This document shows positions 16,328-25,142 of a stretch of DNA of 64,000 nucleotides, in pieces. The stretch lies in contig CAWIJL010000018.1 of assembly GCA_963836405.1 (NCBI GenBank), positions 62,001-126,000 of the forward strand. Direction: 5' to 3'. Source of the stretch: CAWIJJ01 sp963836405. GTDB lineage: Bacteria > Acidobacteriota > Terriglobia > Bryobacterales > Bryobacteraceae. Position 1 is the stretch's first letter, and each line of letters begins with the position of its first letter. The notes under the pieces are model-generated. The model worked only from the letters and a program-made list of their open reading frames with translations. It ran no database searches and was not told the DNA's origin. The translations under genes were made by a program, and so were the position numbers.

Positions 16328-17596
16328 CTATGCGCCCCGGGCCCGGGACCAGCCGAGAGACCAGGCCCAGACGGCGGCGGGAATCAGCATCGATACGCCG
16401 ATCAGGAAGGCGAAGGTGCGCGCCGGAACCCCGAGGTCGATAGCGAGTCCCGCCAGATAGCTGCTGGCCGAAATACCGAGCATGCACAGCCCGTAATCGG
16501 CGGCAAAGACGCGGCCGCGGAAGCGGTCGTTGGAGTAAATCTGGAGCAGCGTCGTCGAAAAGACCCAATTGGTGGAGGAGCCGGCATGCGCGGCGGCTAC
16601 CGTGGCTACGGCCAGCGCCAGCGCGCCCGCGGTGCCGAGAAACAGGTAGCCGGCGGCCGAGAGGAGAAAGCCGAAAAAGATACCCACGCGCAGCCGGTCC
16701 TGCCGCTCTCCGGCCCACCTGCCGGCGACCAGCGGCCCGATCAGAGAGCCGACGCCTCGCGCGCCCATAAGCAGGCTCATGCCGAGCGTCGCTCCGCGCT
16801 CGGGGTCGAGGCCCTTCCATCCCACGGCGAACTCCCGCTGCCCCAGAATCGGCAGCACCACGTTGTTGGCGCCCAGCAGCCCGATGCCGCATTTCACGAA
16901 AACGGTGGCGAACAGGCGGCGGTCCGCGCGGATGTAGCGGATGCCGTCCAGCACCGGGGTGAAGTCGAACAGGTCGCGCGCGCGGAGCGGAGGGTGCCCG
17001 GCGGCGTGGGGCTCTTCGAAGCGCATTTCGGCAATCAGCCAGGCGGAGGCAAGGAACGACACGGCGTTGATCACGAAGACTGCGTCGCGCCCCAGCAGCA
17101 CCGCCGCCAGGCCGCCCAGCGAGGCGCCCGCCGCCAGGCAGAACGACCAGGTGATGGAAGCCAGCGCATTGGCCGGCAGCACCTCGTGCTCCGGGACGAT
17201 GTTGGGAATGGCGGCGCTGTGGGCCGGTTCGTTGAAGGCGGCTCCCAGGGTTTCGAGCAGCAGCAGCGGATAAACCAGCCACACCATTCCCGGAGTGCGC
17301 ACCGCTACCATGCCCAACACGATGAAGCAGCGCGCGATGTCCGAACCGATCATGATGGACTTGCGGCTGACGCGGTCGTTAATTACCCCGGTGGCGGGCG
17401 CGGCGAGGGTGTGGGGAAGCACCTGGAGGATCACGGCCAGCGCCACCGATTGCGCCGAGTTGCCGGTCAGCTCCAGCAGCAGGCTGTAGACAGCCAGCGT
17501 GTAAAACCAGTCGCCCAGTTCGCTCACCAGTTGCGCGATCCACAACAGCCGGTAATTCCGGTTGCGGCGAAGCAGGTCCAGGTAGCAGCGCAGCAT
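16328..17596 (-). CDS. MFS transporter (EntS-like MFS_3 type)
   Basis: This 422-residue integral membrane protein begins LDLLRRNRNYRLLWIAQLVSELGDWFY, the typical start of the MFS_3/EntS-like group, in which the first helix carries an S-x-x-G-D-W/x motif. It has about 12 helices, with the RVSRKSIMIGSDIAR loop after helix 2. It starts only 6 bases after the trpS stop, so it is probably co-transcribed with it. The substrate cannot be judged; siderophores, macrolides and other drugs are exported by relatives. Confidence 0.83.
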   Translation of the reverse strand: MLRCYLDLLRRNRNYRLLWIAQLVSELGDWFYTLAVYSLLLELTGNSAQSVALAVILQVLPHTLAAPATGVINDRVSRKSIMIGSDIARCFIVLGMVAVRTPGMVWLVYPLLLLETLGAAFNEPAHSAAIPNIVPEHEVLPANALASITWSFCLAAGASLGGLAAVLLGRDAVFVINAVSFLASAWLIAEMRFEEPHAAGHPPLRARDLFDFTPVLDGIRYIRADRRLFATVFVKCGIGLLGANNVVLPILGQREFAVGWKGLDPERGATLGMSLLMGARGVGSLIGPLVAGRWAGERQDRLRVGIFFGFLLSAAGYLFLGTAGALALAVATVAAAHAGSSTNWVFSTTLLQIYSNDRFRGRVFAADYGLCMLGISASSYLAGLAIDLGVPARTFAFLIGVSMLIPAAVWAWSLGWSRARGA

Positions 17597-17602
17597 CGCG
17601 GG

Positions 17603-18586
17603 TTAAACGTGGAGGCCCATGCGTTCCTTCACCAGACGCACGGTCCCGGCGGCAATGGGCGCGACGCGTTCGGCGCCTTCCCGCAGTACCGAGGCCACAT
17701 AGCCGGGCTCGGTCGCGATGCGGCGGTATCGCTCCTGGAAAGGTTCGAGGTGCGAGATCACCATCTCGGCCACGCGTTTCTTGAGATCGCCGTAACGCAA
17801 GCCCGCGAATTCGCGTTTGATCTCGTCGTCGCTCGCGCCCGAGAAGGCCTGGTAGATCGCCACCAGATTCAGCACGCCGGCGCCGGCCGTTTCAAAATCC
17901 ACGCAGGGATTCGAATCGGTAGTGGCGCGCATGATGGTCTTGCGGATGTTGGCGGGGGGGTCGAGCAGAGCCACCGCATGGCCCGCCCCGGTGGACGACT
18001 TGCTCATCTTCTGGGTGGGATCGTCGAGTCCCATGACGCGGGCCCCCACGGCGGGCAGGCTCGTGCCGGGCACGACAAAGGTATCTCCGTAAAGGGAATT
18101 GAAGCGCTGGGCGATGTCGCGCGTCAGTTCCAGGTGCTGCGCCTGGTCGTCTCCCACGGGTACGATTCCGGCCTGGTAGAGCAGGATATCGGCGGCCATC
18201 AGCACGGGATATTGCAGCAGCCCGTCGCCGATCGACTCCTGTTTGGCGGCCTTTGTCTTGTACTGCGTCATCCGCTCCAGCCAGCCGACGGGAGTGACGC
18301 AGGTGAGCATCCAGGCGAGCTCGGCGTGCGACGGAACGGCGGACTGCACCATGATGGCGCAGGTTTTGGGATCGATGCCGGCCGCCAGGTACAGAGCGGC
18401 GATTTCCTCGATTTTGGCGCGCAGTTCGGCGGGATCCTGATAGACCGTGACGGCATGCAGGTCCACGATGCAGAAAATGCATTCGTAATCGTGCTGGATC
18501 CGGACCCAGTTCTTCAGGGCTCCGAGGTAGTTGCCGATGTGAAGATTTCCGGAGGGCTGCATTCCGGAAAAGACTCGTGTTTTCAT
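17603..18586 (-). CDS. trpS: Tryptophanyl-tRNA synthetase
   Basis: This class I synthetase of 327 residues charges tRNA-Trp. The HIGH-type motif is GNLHIGNYLGALKNW (His16) and the KMSKS loop is TQKMSKSSTG (about residues 193-200). DNRMQ-like contacts are replaced by the short-type family blocks GDDQAQHLELTRDIAQRFN and the C-terminal RYRRIATEPGYVASVLREGA. The ATG at 18586 is chosen because an AGGAG site sits directly upstream and the 35-residue extension is not conserved-looking. It heads an apparent operon with two MFS genes. Confidence 0.95.
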   Translation of the reverse strand: MKTRVFSGMQPSGNLHIGNYLGALKNWVRIQHDYECIFCIVDLHAVTVYQDPAELRAKIEEIAALYLAAGIDPKTCAIMVQSAVPSHAELAWMLTCVTPVGWLERMTQYKTKAAKQESIGDGLLQYPVLMAADILLYQAGIVPVGDDQAQHLELTRDIAQRFNSLYGDTFVVPGTSLPAVGARVMGLDDPTQKMSKSSTGAGHAVALLDPPANIRKTIMRATTDSNPCVDFETAGAGVLNLVAIYQAFSGASDDEIKREFAGLRYGDLKKRVAEMVISHLEPFQERYRRIATEPGYVASVLREGAERVAPIAAGTVRLVKERMGLHV

Positions 18587-18596
18587 TCGCTCCTGT

Positions 18597-19865
18597 TTGT
18601 GCGCCGGTCTCGCGCGCCGCGCCCCGGTCAGCCAGTTGTGGCAGTCTAGAAGGTCGGGGGTAACCTCTATCCTAAGCAATTTCGAAGTCACGGTGGAGAA
18701 GTTGGTTTACGGCGGCGACGGGCTGGCGCGTCTGGACGGGCGGGTGGTATTCGCGCCGTTCGTGCTGCCGGGCGAGCGCATCCGCGCGTCGGCGTGGCAG
18801 GAGAAGCCGGGCATGGTGAAGGCGCGGACCCTGAAGGTGCTCGAGCAGGCGCCCGAGCGGGTGCTGGCGCCCTGCCCGTATTTTGCGCGCTGCGGCGGCT
18901 GCCACTACCAGCACTTGCCGTACGAGTATCAGTTGCGCGCCAAGCGCGAGATCCTCGAAGAGGAGCTTCGACGGCTGGCCAAAATGGAGCCGCCGGGCGA
19001 GATCGAAGTAGTTTCCGGCGAACCCTGGGGATATCGAAACCGTGTCCAGCTGCACGTGGAAAACGGTCGTATCGGATACCGCGAAGCGCGCTCTCACAAG
19101 CTCTGCGCGATTGAAGAGTGCCCCATTTCGTCGCCTCGCATCAACCAGGCGATCGGCATCCTGGCGCGCATGGCGCGGGACAATCGCTGGCCGCGTTTTT
19201 TGCGTTCGCTCGAGATCTTCACCGACGAGAAGCAGGTGCAACTCAACGTGACCGAAGCCGACCGTCCGCTGGCCCGGCGCTTCTTTGAATGGTGCGGCGA
19301 GGAGATCTCCGGCCTCGTGGTTGGAGCGTTGGATTACCAGGGGCAATTTCGCGTAAGCCGGTCGTCGTTTTTTCAGGTGAACCGGTTCCTGGCGGACCGC
19401 CTGGTAGAAATGGCGGTCCCCGAGACGGGGGGCGAACGGGCTGCCGATCTTTACAGTGGCGTGGGCCTGTTCACCATTCCGCTGGCGCGGAAGTTCGGGT
19501 CGGTAACGGCGGTGGAGTCGGGCGCGGCGGCGGTGCGCGACCTGGAATTCAACACCGGCCGGAGCGGGCTTGCGAATATACAGGCAGTGCAGACCACCGC
19601 CGAGGAGTTTCTGCATTCGACCGAAGACGCGCCCGATTTCGTCCTGCTGGATCCCCCGCGGTCCGGCCTGGGGAAGGCGGTGGTGGCACGGCTGATCGCA
19701 CTTCATCCCCGGCGAATTACGATTGTGGCGTGCGACCCGGCGACGCTGGCGCGGGACCTGCTCGGCTTGACGGGGGGAGGGTACGTGTTGGAGCGGGTGG
19801 TGCTGGTGGATCTGTTTCCGCAGACTTACCACATCGAGACCGTGGCATCCCTACAATTCCGGTAA
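18597..19865 (+). CDS. rlmD: 23S rRNA m5U methyltransferase (RlmD/RumA-type)
   Basis: This is an SAM-dependent RNA uracil-5 methyltransferase. It has an N-terminal TRAM-like domain (FEVTVEKLVYGGDGLARLDG), then a [4Fe-4S] site (CPYFARCGGCHYQHL plus a later Cys in CAIEECPI), the SAM loop AADLYSGVGLFTIPLAR, the LLDPPRSG motif and the catalytic Cys in VACDPATLARDL. The start is uncertain. TTG at 18597 lies only 10 bases from the divergent trpS start; TTG 18636 or GTG 18693 would leave a more normal intergenic gap, but 18693 cuts into the TRAM domain. TrmA-family specificity (rRNA versus tRNA) is inferred from the iron-sulfur motif. Confidence 0.85.
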   Translation: MCAGLARRAPVSQLWQSRRSGVTSILSNFEVTVEKLVYGGDGLARLDGRVVFAPFVLPGERIRASAWQEKPGMVKARTLKVLEQAPERVLAPCPYFARCGGCHYQHLPYEYQLRAKREILEEELRRLAKMEPPGEIEVVSGEPWGYRNRVQLHVENGRIGYREARSHKLCAIEECPISSPRINQAIGILARMARDNRWPRFLRSLEIFTDEKQVQLNVTEADRPLARRFFEWCGEEISGLVVGALDYQGQFRVSRSSFFQVNRFLADRLVEMAVPETGGERAADLYSGVGLFTIPLARKFGSVTAVESGAAAVRDLEFNTGRSGLANIQAVQTTAEEFLHSTEDAPDFVLLDPPRSGLGKAVVARLIALHPRRITIVACDPATLARDLLGLTGGGYVLERVVLVDLFPQTYHIETVASLQFR

Positions 19866-19874
19866 AAACGAAAA

Positions 19875-19896
19875 GGGCCGGGAGTGGCCCCGGCCC
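19875..19896 (-). terminator. Rho-independent terminator for the PEP-CTERM gene
   Basis: The arms GGGCCGGG (19875-19882) and CCCGGCCC (19889-19896) form a perfect 8-base stem with a 6-base loop. Read on the minus strand the stem is followed by TTTTCGTTTTT. It lies 24 bases past the minus-strand stop and just after rlmD, so it may stop transcription from both sides. Confidence 0.8.
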
Positions 19897-19920
19897 ACGG
19901 CAGAATTTGAAGGATCTCTC

Positions 19921-20496
19921 TTACGCCTTGCGGCGTCGAATCAATCCGAGACCCAGCAGCGCGCTACCTACCAGCACGAGCGCGGTGGGTTCGGGAACAT
20001 CGAAGATCGAGGGCGCGTTCAGCGTGACGCCGGCGCTGTTGCTGCCGGCGCTACGCGTGACCGTAAACGTGAGGGAGGCCGAGTTCGGTGTCAGCGTTGG
20101 GTCGATCGCCAGAAGGGATGGACCGGGGTCGTAACTCCCATTGACGAAGAAGTTCAGAAAACTTGCGGTATGCGTGGCCACCGTTACGCTGGAAGCGGTG
20201 AAGGTGCCCCACACGCTTGTGAGGCTCCAACCAGCGGGGTTGGCGATATTAAGGGGTCCACTCTGGACAAAGGAGTCGAATAGCCCGACGGGAGCGTAGT
20301 CACCGAGACCCACCCCGTTTGCAAAGTAGAGCACTGCGCTGATTAACTGTGTGTCGGTGAGCGGACTGCTTCCGTCCACCGTTACAACGGCTGTACCGAG
20401 CGAAATGGAACCGGTGATGGGGCTCGCAAAAGCGGCCGAAGCGGACAGAACTGCAACGACAAGAAACAACAGAGCGCGTTTCGACACTGCTCGCAT
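19921..20496 (-). CDS. PEP-CTERM sorting-signal protein
   Basis: The 191-residue secreted protein has a signal peptide (residues about 1-25, KRALLFLVVAVLSASAAFA), a Ser/Thr/Val-rich beta-structured middle, and the C-terminal exosortase signal VPEPTALVLVGSALLGLGL followed by Ile-Arg-Arg-Arg-Lys-Ala. Exosortase/archaeosortase-type enzymes cleave such tails and attach the protein to surface polysaccharide in EPS-making bacteria. The ribosome site (GGAGG) is good. No exosortase lies in the window. It is monocistronic, with its own terminator and a palindrome upstream. Confidence 0.88.
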   Translation of the reverse strand: MRAVSKRALLFLVVAVLSASAAFASPITGSISLGTAVVTVDGSSPLTDTQLISAVLYFANGVGLGDYAPVGLFDSFVQSGPLNIANPAGWSLTSVWGTFTASSVTVATHTASFLNFFVNGSYDPGPSLLAIDPTLTPNSASLTFTVTRSAGSNSAGVTLNAPSIFDVPEPTALVLVGSALLGLGLIRRRKA

Positions 20497-20589
20497 AATC
20501 CTCCGAAATCCCGGACTGAGGGCCCTTCAGGTGGTGATTTTCTCTCAGCCTTCATGGTGATCGTAGGAGACTGGCGAGCGCACGGTCAA

Positions 20590-20607
20590 TACTGCCTAAA
20601 GGTAGTA
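20590..20607. promoter_or_regulatory. 18-base palindrome upstream of the PEP-CTERM gene
   Basis: TACTGCCTAAAGGTAGTA is a near-perfect inverted repeat: TACT/AGTA outer arms and CCT/AGG inner arms, with one mismatched pair and an A-rich centre. It lies 94 bases before the PEP-CTERM start codon, within the 179-base gap after leuS. Size and symmetry fit a dimeric regulator (for example LuxR/NarL or LysR type); the regulator is unknown. Confidence 0.5.
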
Positions 20608-20675
20608 CTGGTTAGCAACTTACCGGGAATAAAGGAGATAGTACCGTACCCGGGTGAGCGCCCGACGGGCCGCCG

Positions 20676-23117
20676 TCATTGCACGACGATGTTCACCAGC
20701 CGGTCCGGCACGGTGATCACCTTGCGCACGCGTTTCCCCGCGAGTGAGAGTAGGACCTTTTCGTGAGCGAGGGCGAAGGCCTCCAGATCCGACGCGGCCG
20801 TGCCGAAGGGGACGTGGATGCGCGCCCGCAGCTTTCCATTTACCTGCACGACCACCTCGGCTTCCGGCTCCCTGGCGAGTTCCGGATCGAAATCCGGCCA
20901 GCACTGATGGAAAACGGGCCCCTGGTGACCGAGCTCATCCCACATTTCCTGAGAAAGGTACGGCGCGAACGGAGCCAGCATGAGCGCAAGTTTTTCCACC
21001 ACATCCCTGGCCACCGCCGGGGAAATGTTCGCCTCCTCTGCGTACAGGACGTTGAGCAGTTCCATGATGGAGGCGATGCAGGTATTGAAGTGCCACCGGC
21101 TCTCGAAATCCTCGGTGATCTTGCGCAGCGTCTGGTGCAATTTGCGGAGCACGGCGGCGTCGGATTCGCCGGCGCCATCGCCGGTCCGGTCGAGATTGCG
21201 GGTAGCGAAGCGGTACACGCGTCCGAGGAAGCGGTGAATTCCTTCGGCCCCTTCAAACCGCCAGTCCACCTCTTTTTCGGGCGGCGCCGCGAATAGCACG
21301 AACATGCGGGCGGTATCGGCGCCGAAGCGTTCGGCCAGCATATCGGCGCCGACCACGTTGCCCTTGGATTTTGACATCTTGGCGCCTTCGGCAATGACCA
21401 TGCCTTGCGTGAACAGGCGGCGGGCGGGCTCGCTATTCCCGATCAGGCCGATGTCGCGCATCATCTTCGTAAAGAAGCGCGAATAGATCAGGTGGAGAAT
21501 GGCATGTTCGACGCCGCCGATGTACTGGTCGATCTCGAACCAGTAGGCGATTTTCGCGGGATCGAAGGGCATGCGGCTGTTGTGCGGGTCGCAGTAGCGG
21601 TAAAAATACCAGGACGAATCGATAAACGTGTCCATGGTGTCGGTTTCGCGGCGCGCCGGGCCGCCGCACTTCGGGCACTCGACATTTACGAACGCGGGCA
21701 CGTTTTCAAGCGGCGACCGGCCGGTTCCGGTGATCTCGATGCGGTCGGGCAGGATCACGGGAAGGCGATCTTCGGGCACTGGCACGACGCCGCAGGCCGG
21801 GCAATGGACCACGGGAATCGGAGTTCCCCAGTAACGCTGCCGCGAAATGCCCCAGTCCTTGATGCGGAAGGTGATGGCAGCCGTTCCGAAGCCGTTTTCT
21901 TCGGCGAAGGCGGCCATCTTGCGGCGGGCCTCCTGGCTGGACAGTCCGGACCACTCGCCCGAATTTTCAACGATGCCGTAGTCGGCGAACGCCCCGGTCA
22001 TGCCGGGTTCGGCGGCCAGTTCGCCATCCGCCGGGCGAATCACGGGACGGACGGCGATACCGTACTTCCGGCAGAACTCGAAATCCCGCTCGTCGTGAGC
22101 CGGCACGGCCATGATCGCACCGGTGCCATAGCCCATGAGGACAAAGTTGGCAATCCAGATCGGCACTTTTTCGGCGGAGTACGGATTGATGGCGTAGTGT
22201 CCGGTGAAGAAGCCTTCTTTGTCGATGTCGCCCGGATCGCGGCCGGCGCGGGCATCCACCATGGCCTTGGCTTGTGCCTTGCCCGCCTCGTCGAGCAGGG
22301 TTTCATTGAGCGGATGCTCGGGAGCGAGAATCACGCAGGTGGCGCCATAAATGGTGTCTACGCGCGTGGTAAACACGCGGATGGGCTCGCCGGTTCCGGA
22401 GAGATGGAAATCGACCTCGGCCCCTTCCGAGCGGCCGATCCAATTGCGCTGCATGGTGAGCACGCGCTCGGGCCAGCCGCCTTCGAGCGCCGCCATGTCG
22501 TCGAGAAGCTGGTCGGCATAGGCGGTGATTTTGAGGAACCACTGCTCGAGCGCCCGCTGTTCCACGGGGGTATCTTCGTGGCGCCAGCAGCAGCCTTCCA
22601 CGACCTGCTCATTGGCCAGCACCGTGGCGCATTTCGAACACCAGTTGACGAGCGCCTTCTTGCGGTAGGCGAGCCCGCGCTCGAGCATCCTCAGAAAGAA
22701 CCACTGGTTCCAGCGGTAGTATTCCGGTTCACAGGTGGAGACTTCGCGGTCCCAGTCGTAACTGAAAGCGAAGCGGCGATGGGTCTTCTTCATCGCCGCA
22801 ATGTTGTGCAGCGTCCATTCGCGCGGCGGCCGCTGGTTGGCGATGGCGGCGTTCTCCGCCGGAAGCCCGAACGCATCCCAACCCATGGGATGGAGAACGT
22901 TGAAGCCGCGCATCCATTTATAGCGGGCCAGCGCATCGCCGATGGAGTAATTCCGGATGTGGCCTATGTGGAGCGTGCCGCTCGGGTAGGGCAGCATTTC
23001 CAGCACGTAGAATTTCGGCTTGGAAGAGCCTTCTTCGGCCTTGTAGTGATCGGCGTCGAGCCAGCGCTCGTGCCATTTCAACTCGATGCGGTTGTGGTCG
23101 TATGACTTCTCGGGCAT
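20676..23117 (-). CDS. leuS: Leucyl-tRNA synthetase
   Basis: This class I synthetase of 813 residues has the normal bacterial length. The HIGH motif is in PSGTLHIGHIRNYSIGDAL (about residues 45-63). The editing (CP1) domain contains TTRVDTIYGATCVILAPEHP. The zinc-type Cys pairs CSKC and CPACG lie in the expected insertions, and the KMSKS loop is GAKMSKSKGNVV (about residue 577). The C-terminal tRNA-binding domain ends KVITVPDRLVNIVVQ. It starts 57 bases downstream of the VWA gene on the same strand. Confidence 0.97.
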   Translation of the reverse strand: MPEKSYDHNRIELKWHERWLDADHYKAEEGSSKPKFYVLEMLPYPSGTLHIGHIRNYSIGDALARYKWMRGFNVLHPMGWDAFGLPAENAAIANQRPPREWTLHNIAAMKKTHRRFAFSYDWDREVSTCEPEYYRWNQWFFLRMLERGLAYRKKALVNWCSKCATVLANEQVVEGCCWRHEDTPVEQRALEQWFLKITAYADQLLDDMAALEGGWPERVLTMQRNWIGRSEGAEVDFHLSGTGEPIRVFTTRVDTIYGATCVILAPEHPLNETLLDEAGKAQAKAMVDARAGRDPGDIDKEGFFTGHYAINPYSAEKVPIWIANFVLMGYGTGAIMAVPAHDERDFEFCRKYGIAVRPVIRPADGELAAEPGMTGAFADYGIVENSGEWSGLSSQEARRKMAAFAEENGFGTAAITFRIKDWGISRQRYWGTPIPVVHCPACGVVPVPEDRLPVILPDRIEITGTGRSPLENVPAFVNVECPKCGGPARRETDTMDTFIDSSWYFYRYCDPHNSRMPFDPAKIAYWFEIDQYIGGVEHAILHLIYSRFFTKMMRDIGLIGNSEPARRLFTQGMVIAEGAKMSKSKGNVVGADMLAERFGADTARMFVLFAAPPEKEVDWRFEGAEGIHRFLGRVYRFATRNLDRTGDGAGESDAAVLRKLHQTLRKITEDFESRWHFNTCIASIMELLNVLYAEEANISPAVARDVVEKLALMLAPFAPYLSQEMWDELGHQGPVFHQCWPDFDPELAREPEAEVVVQVNGKLRARIHVPFGTAASDLEAFALAHEKVLLSLAGKRVRKVITVPDRLVNIVVQ

Positions 23118-23174
23118 AGCGCTTGGATGGTTGGGAAGCTAATTTCCATCCTAGCAGGCGCGGGAGAAGCGATT

Positions 23175-24146
23175 CTAACGTCCCGGGGTGTAGTAGCCGT
23201 TGCGGGCGTAGATCTTCAGGTGCGGCAGACCTTTCGGCAGCAGCAGTTGAACCTTGACCTTGCGATATTTGCCGGCCGGGGCGTCGTCCGGCGGGTAGTA
23301 GCCGATGACGTACTGGTTGTGCAGACCGACGCCCAGGCGAGCCATGGTGGCGTGCACCTGCTTCGGATCCGTAATCAAGTACGTAAGGCCGCCGCTCGAA
23401 ACCGCCAGCTTGTTGAGCAGGGTCGGCCCGTCCACTTCCTCGGCGGTGCGGGGCGTTTCCCACAGGCACATCGCGTAGATCTGGACGTCGGCTTCGGCGG
23501 CTATGTCGGTAAGTTCCCGCAGAGTGTAGCGGCTGTTGTTATCGCCGCCATCGGAGACGACGATCAGAGCCCGGCGCGGATTCTTCGCATGTTTCATCAC
23601 CTCAAGGCCCATGAAGACGCCGTCCAGGAGGGGAGTTGTGCCCTTGGGGTGAGTGAAGAGCAGCGCGTTTTGCACATCCTCGAAGTTGGAGGTGAAGTCC
23701 TGGCGCAGTTCGGGCTTCTCGGAGACCGTGATAAGGAACGCCTCGTCTTCCGGGTTGAGCTGCCTGAACAATTCCGCCGGCGCCTCGCGCGCACTCATGA
23801 ATTTCTCGACCATGCTCTTGCTGCAATCGAAGACCAAGCCCACGGAGATGGGGGCGTCGTGGCGTCCGAATGAGACGATCGGCCGTTGATCGGGGCCATC
23901 GAAGACGCGGAAGTTGTCCCGGGTGAGGCCGAGGACGCTGTGCCCATACGGGTCGAGCACGGTCACCGGAATCAGGGTCATATTCACGTCAACGCGGATA
24001 TTGGCGCGGGTTGGAGCAATCGCCGCGGGTGCGGAACCTGCGATCCGGCTTTCGAGCAGGCGGGGCCCGCTCTGGGCAGATGAGGGTAGGAGCGTCGCGG
24101 CGGAAAGAAGTAAGGACAGAGCTAGAGTGCGCATGGGTTCTCTCAT
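23175..24146 (-). CDS. Secreted VWFA-domain protein (acidobacterial VWFA-related family)
   Basis: This 323-residue protein has a signal peptide, then a short beta domain (about 50-95, VDVNMTLIPVTVLDPYGHSV). A von Willebrand A domain follows with an intact MIDAS metal site: DCSKS (Asp107, Ser109, Ser111), the Thr in KGTTPLLDGV and Asp in VVSDGGDN. The C-terminus NQYVIGYYPPDDAPAGKYRKV is typical of the VWFA-related family that is greatly expanded in Acidobacteriota. It likely mediates extracellular or periplasmic adhesion or complex assembly. A start at the internal ATG 24134, preceded by GAGAA, is also possible. Confidence 0.85.
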   Translation of the reverse strand: MREPMRTLALSLLLSAATLLPSSAQSGPRLLESRIAGSAPAAIAPTRANIRVDVNMTLIPVTVLDPYGHSVLGLTRDNFRVFDGPDQRPIVSFGRHDAPISVGLVFDCSKSMVEKFMSAREAPAELFRQLNPEDEAFLITVSEKPELRQDFTSNFEDVQNALLFTHPKGTTPLLDGVFMGLEVMKHAKNPRRALIVVSDGGDNNSRYTLRELTDIAAEADVQIYAMCLWETPRTAEEVDGPTLLNKLAVSSGGLTYLITDPKQVHATMARLGVGLHNQYVIGYYPPDDAPAGKYRKVKVQLLLPKGLPHLKIYARNGYYTPGR

Positions 24147-24226
24147 GTTTTCGTAGTAAATTCCGCCGCCCTGAAGTGTCCGGCTGACGGTAATTACGAA
24201 GCGGCGGTGGCGCCTGCCAGAATTAC

Positions 24227-25102
24227 TTACAATCCTCGCGCCAATGTGCGCCGTGATGCCGCAAGGCGCTTGAGAGTGTCGAGGTTCTTACTGTCGTCAC
24301 CGGGGGAATCCACGGGGGTCTCGAGAATGAAGGGTTTGGAACGTAGTTGGGGGTGGGTAAGAATTCGGCGGAACGCCGGGAGGCCGATGAAGCCCTCGCC
24401 GATATTCGAGTGCCGGTCAACGCGCGAGCCGAGCGGCTTCTTCGAGTCGTTGGCATGGATCAGGTGAACATTGCTTAATCCGAGGATTTCTCCGGCCTGC
24501 CGGAGTGTGGCGCGAAGACCCGCCGCCGTGGAAATATCGAACCCGGCGGCCAGTAAATGGCAGGTGTCGAGGCAGTAACCGACCGGCAAGTCCGTAAGAT
24601 CTGCCGCCAGTTCGCGGATGGATTGCAGCTCTTCGAAGCGGCTGCCCAGACAGGCGCCCGATCCAGCGGTGTTTTCGAGCAGGACGGCGACTTTGCGGGA
24701 ACGGAAGGACGCGGCGGCGTCGCGCAGTCCCAGGACGAAGGACGCTATCCCTTCGTCGATGGAGCGGCCCTTGTGATTGCCGGGATGGATAACCAGGTAT
24801 TCGGCGCCGATGGCGGCGGCTCGTTCCAGTTCTCCGCGGAAGGCGTCCACCGACTTTACACGGATCACAGGGTCGTTTGACGCCAGATTGACCAGATAAT
24901 TTACATGGATGGCCAGCGGGAAGAGGTCGAATTTCTCGCGGGCTCGTTTCAGTTGGCGGATCTGAAGCGGGTCCGGCCGGCTGGGACGCCACATGCGCGG
25001 GCTGGAGGAGAAGATCTGGAAGGTGTTCGCGCCGAGTTCGGCTGCCTTGAGCGCAGCTTTCTCGAGCGAGCCTGCGATGGAGGTATGGATACCGAGACGC
25101 AG
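24227..25102 (-). CDS. nfo: Deoxyribonuclease IV (AP endonuclease, Nfo)
   Basis: This base-excision-repair enzyme cleaves abasic sites using three zinc ions. The motifs present are LVIHPGNHKG, LENTAGSGACLG, YCLDTCHLLAAGFD and LIHANDSKKPLGSRVDRHSNIGEGFIG, which hold the metal ligands. Homology extends upstream of the first ATG (24994) in the same frame as RLGIHTSIAGSLEKAALKAA, the conserved N-terminus, as far as a TGA at 25109-25111. The only plausible start there is CTG (25102), with AGGA upstream. Alternatively a one-base indel joins it to the ATG at 25112. The length with CTG is 291 residues, close to the family norm. Confidence 0.88.
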   Translation of the reverse strand: MRLGIHTSIAGSLEKAALKAAELGANTFQIFSSSPRMWRPSRPDPLQIRQLKRAREKFDLFPLAIHVNYLVNLASNDPVIRVKSVDAFRGELERAAAIGAEYLVIHPGNHKGRSIDEGIASFVLGLRDAAASFRSRKVAVLLENTAGSGACLGSRFEELQSIRELAADLTDLPVGYCLDTCHLLAAGFDISTAAGLRATLRQAGEILGLSNVHLIHANDSKKPLGSRVDRHSNIGEGFIGLPAFRRILTHPQLRSKPFILETPVDSPGDDSKNLDTLKRLAASRRTLARGL

Positions 25103-25142
25103 AAGAACTCATCCTGACCTGATGGAGCCAAGCCCCTCAGGA

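Noticed and set aside
15135..17282. 715-codon minus-strand frame across the two MFS genes
   Set aside because: Arg/Gly/Pro-rich shadow in another frame of two clear transporters; no start signal and no domain.
16586..18649. 687-codon plus-strand frame antisense to an MFS gene and trpS
   Set aside because: Composition (His, Gln, Gly, Arg) is typical of antisense high-GC frames; it covers strongly supported genes.
21405..23105. 566-codon plus-strand frame opposite leuS
   Set aside because: It is the exact antisense of a conserved synthetase; long open antisense frames are expected at this GC content.
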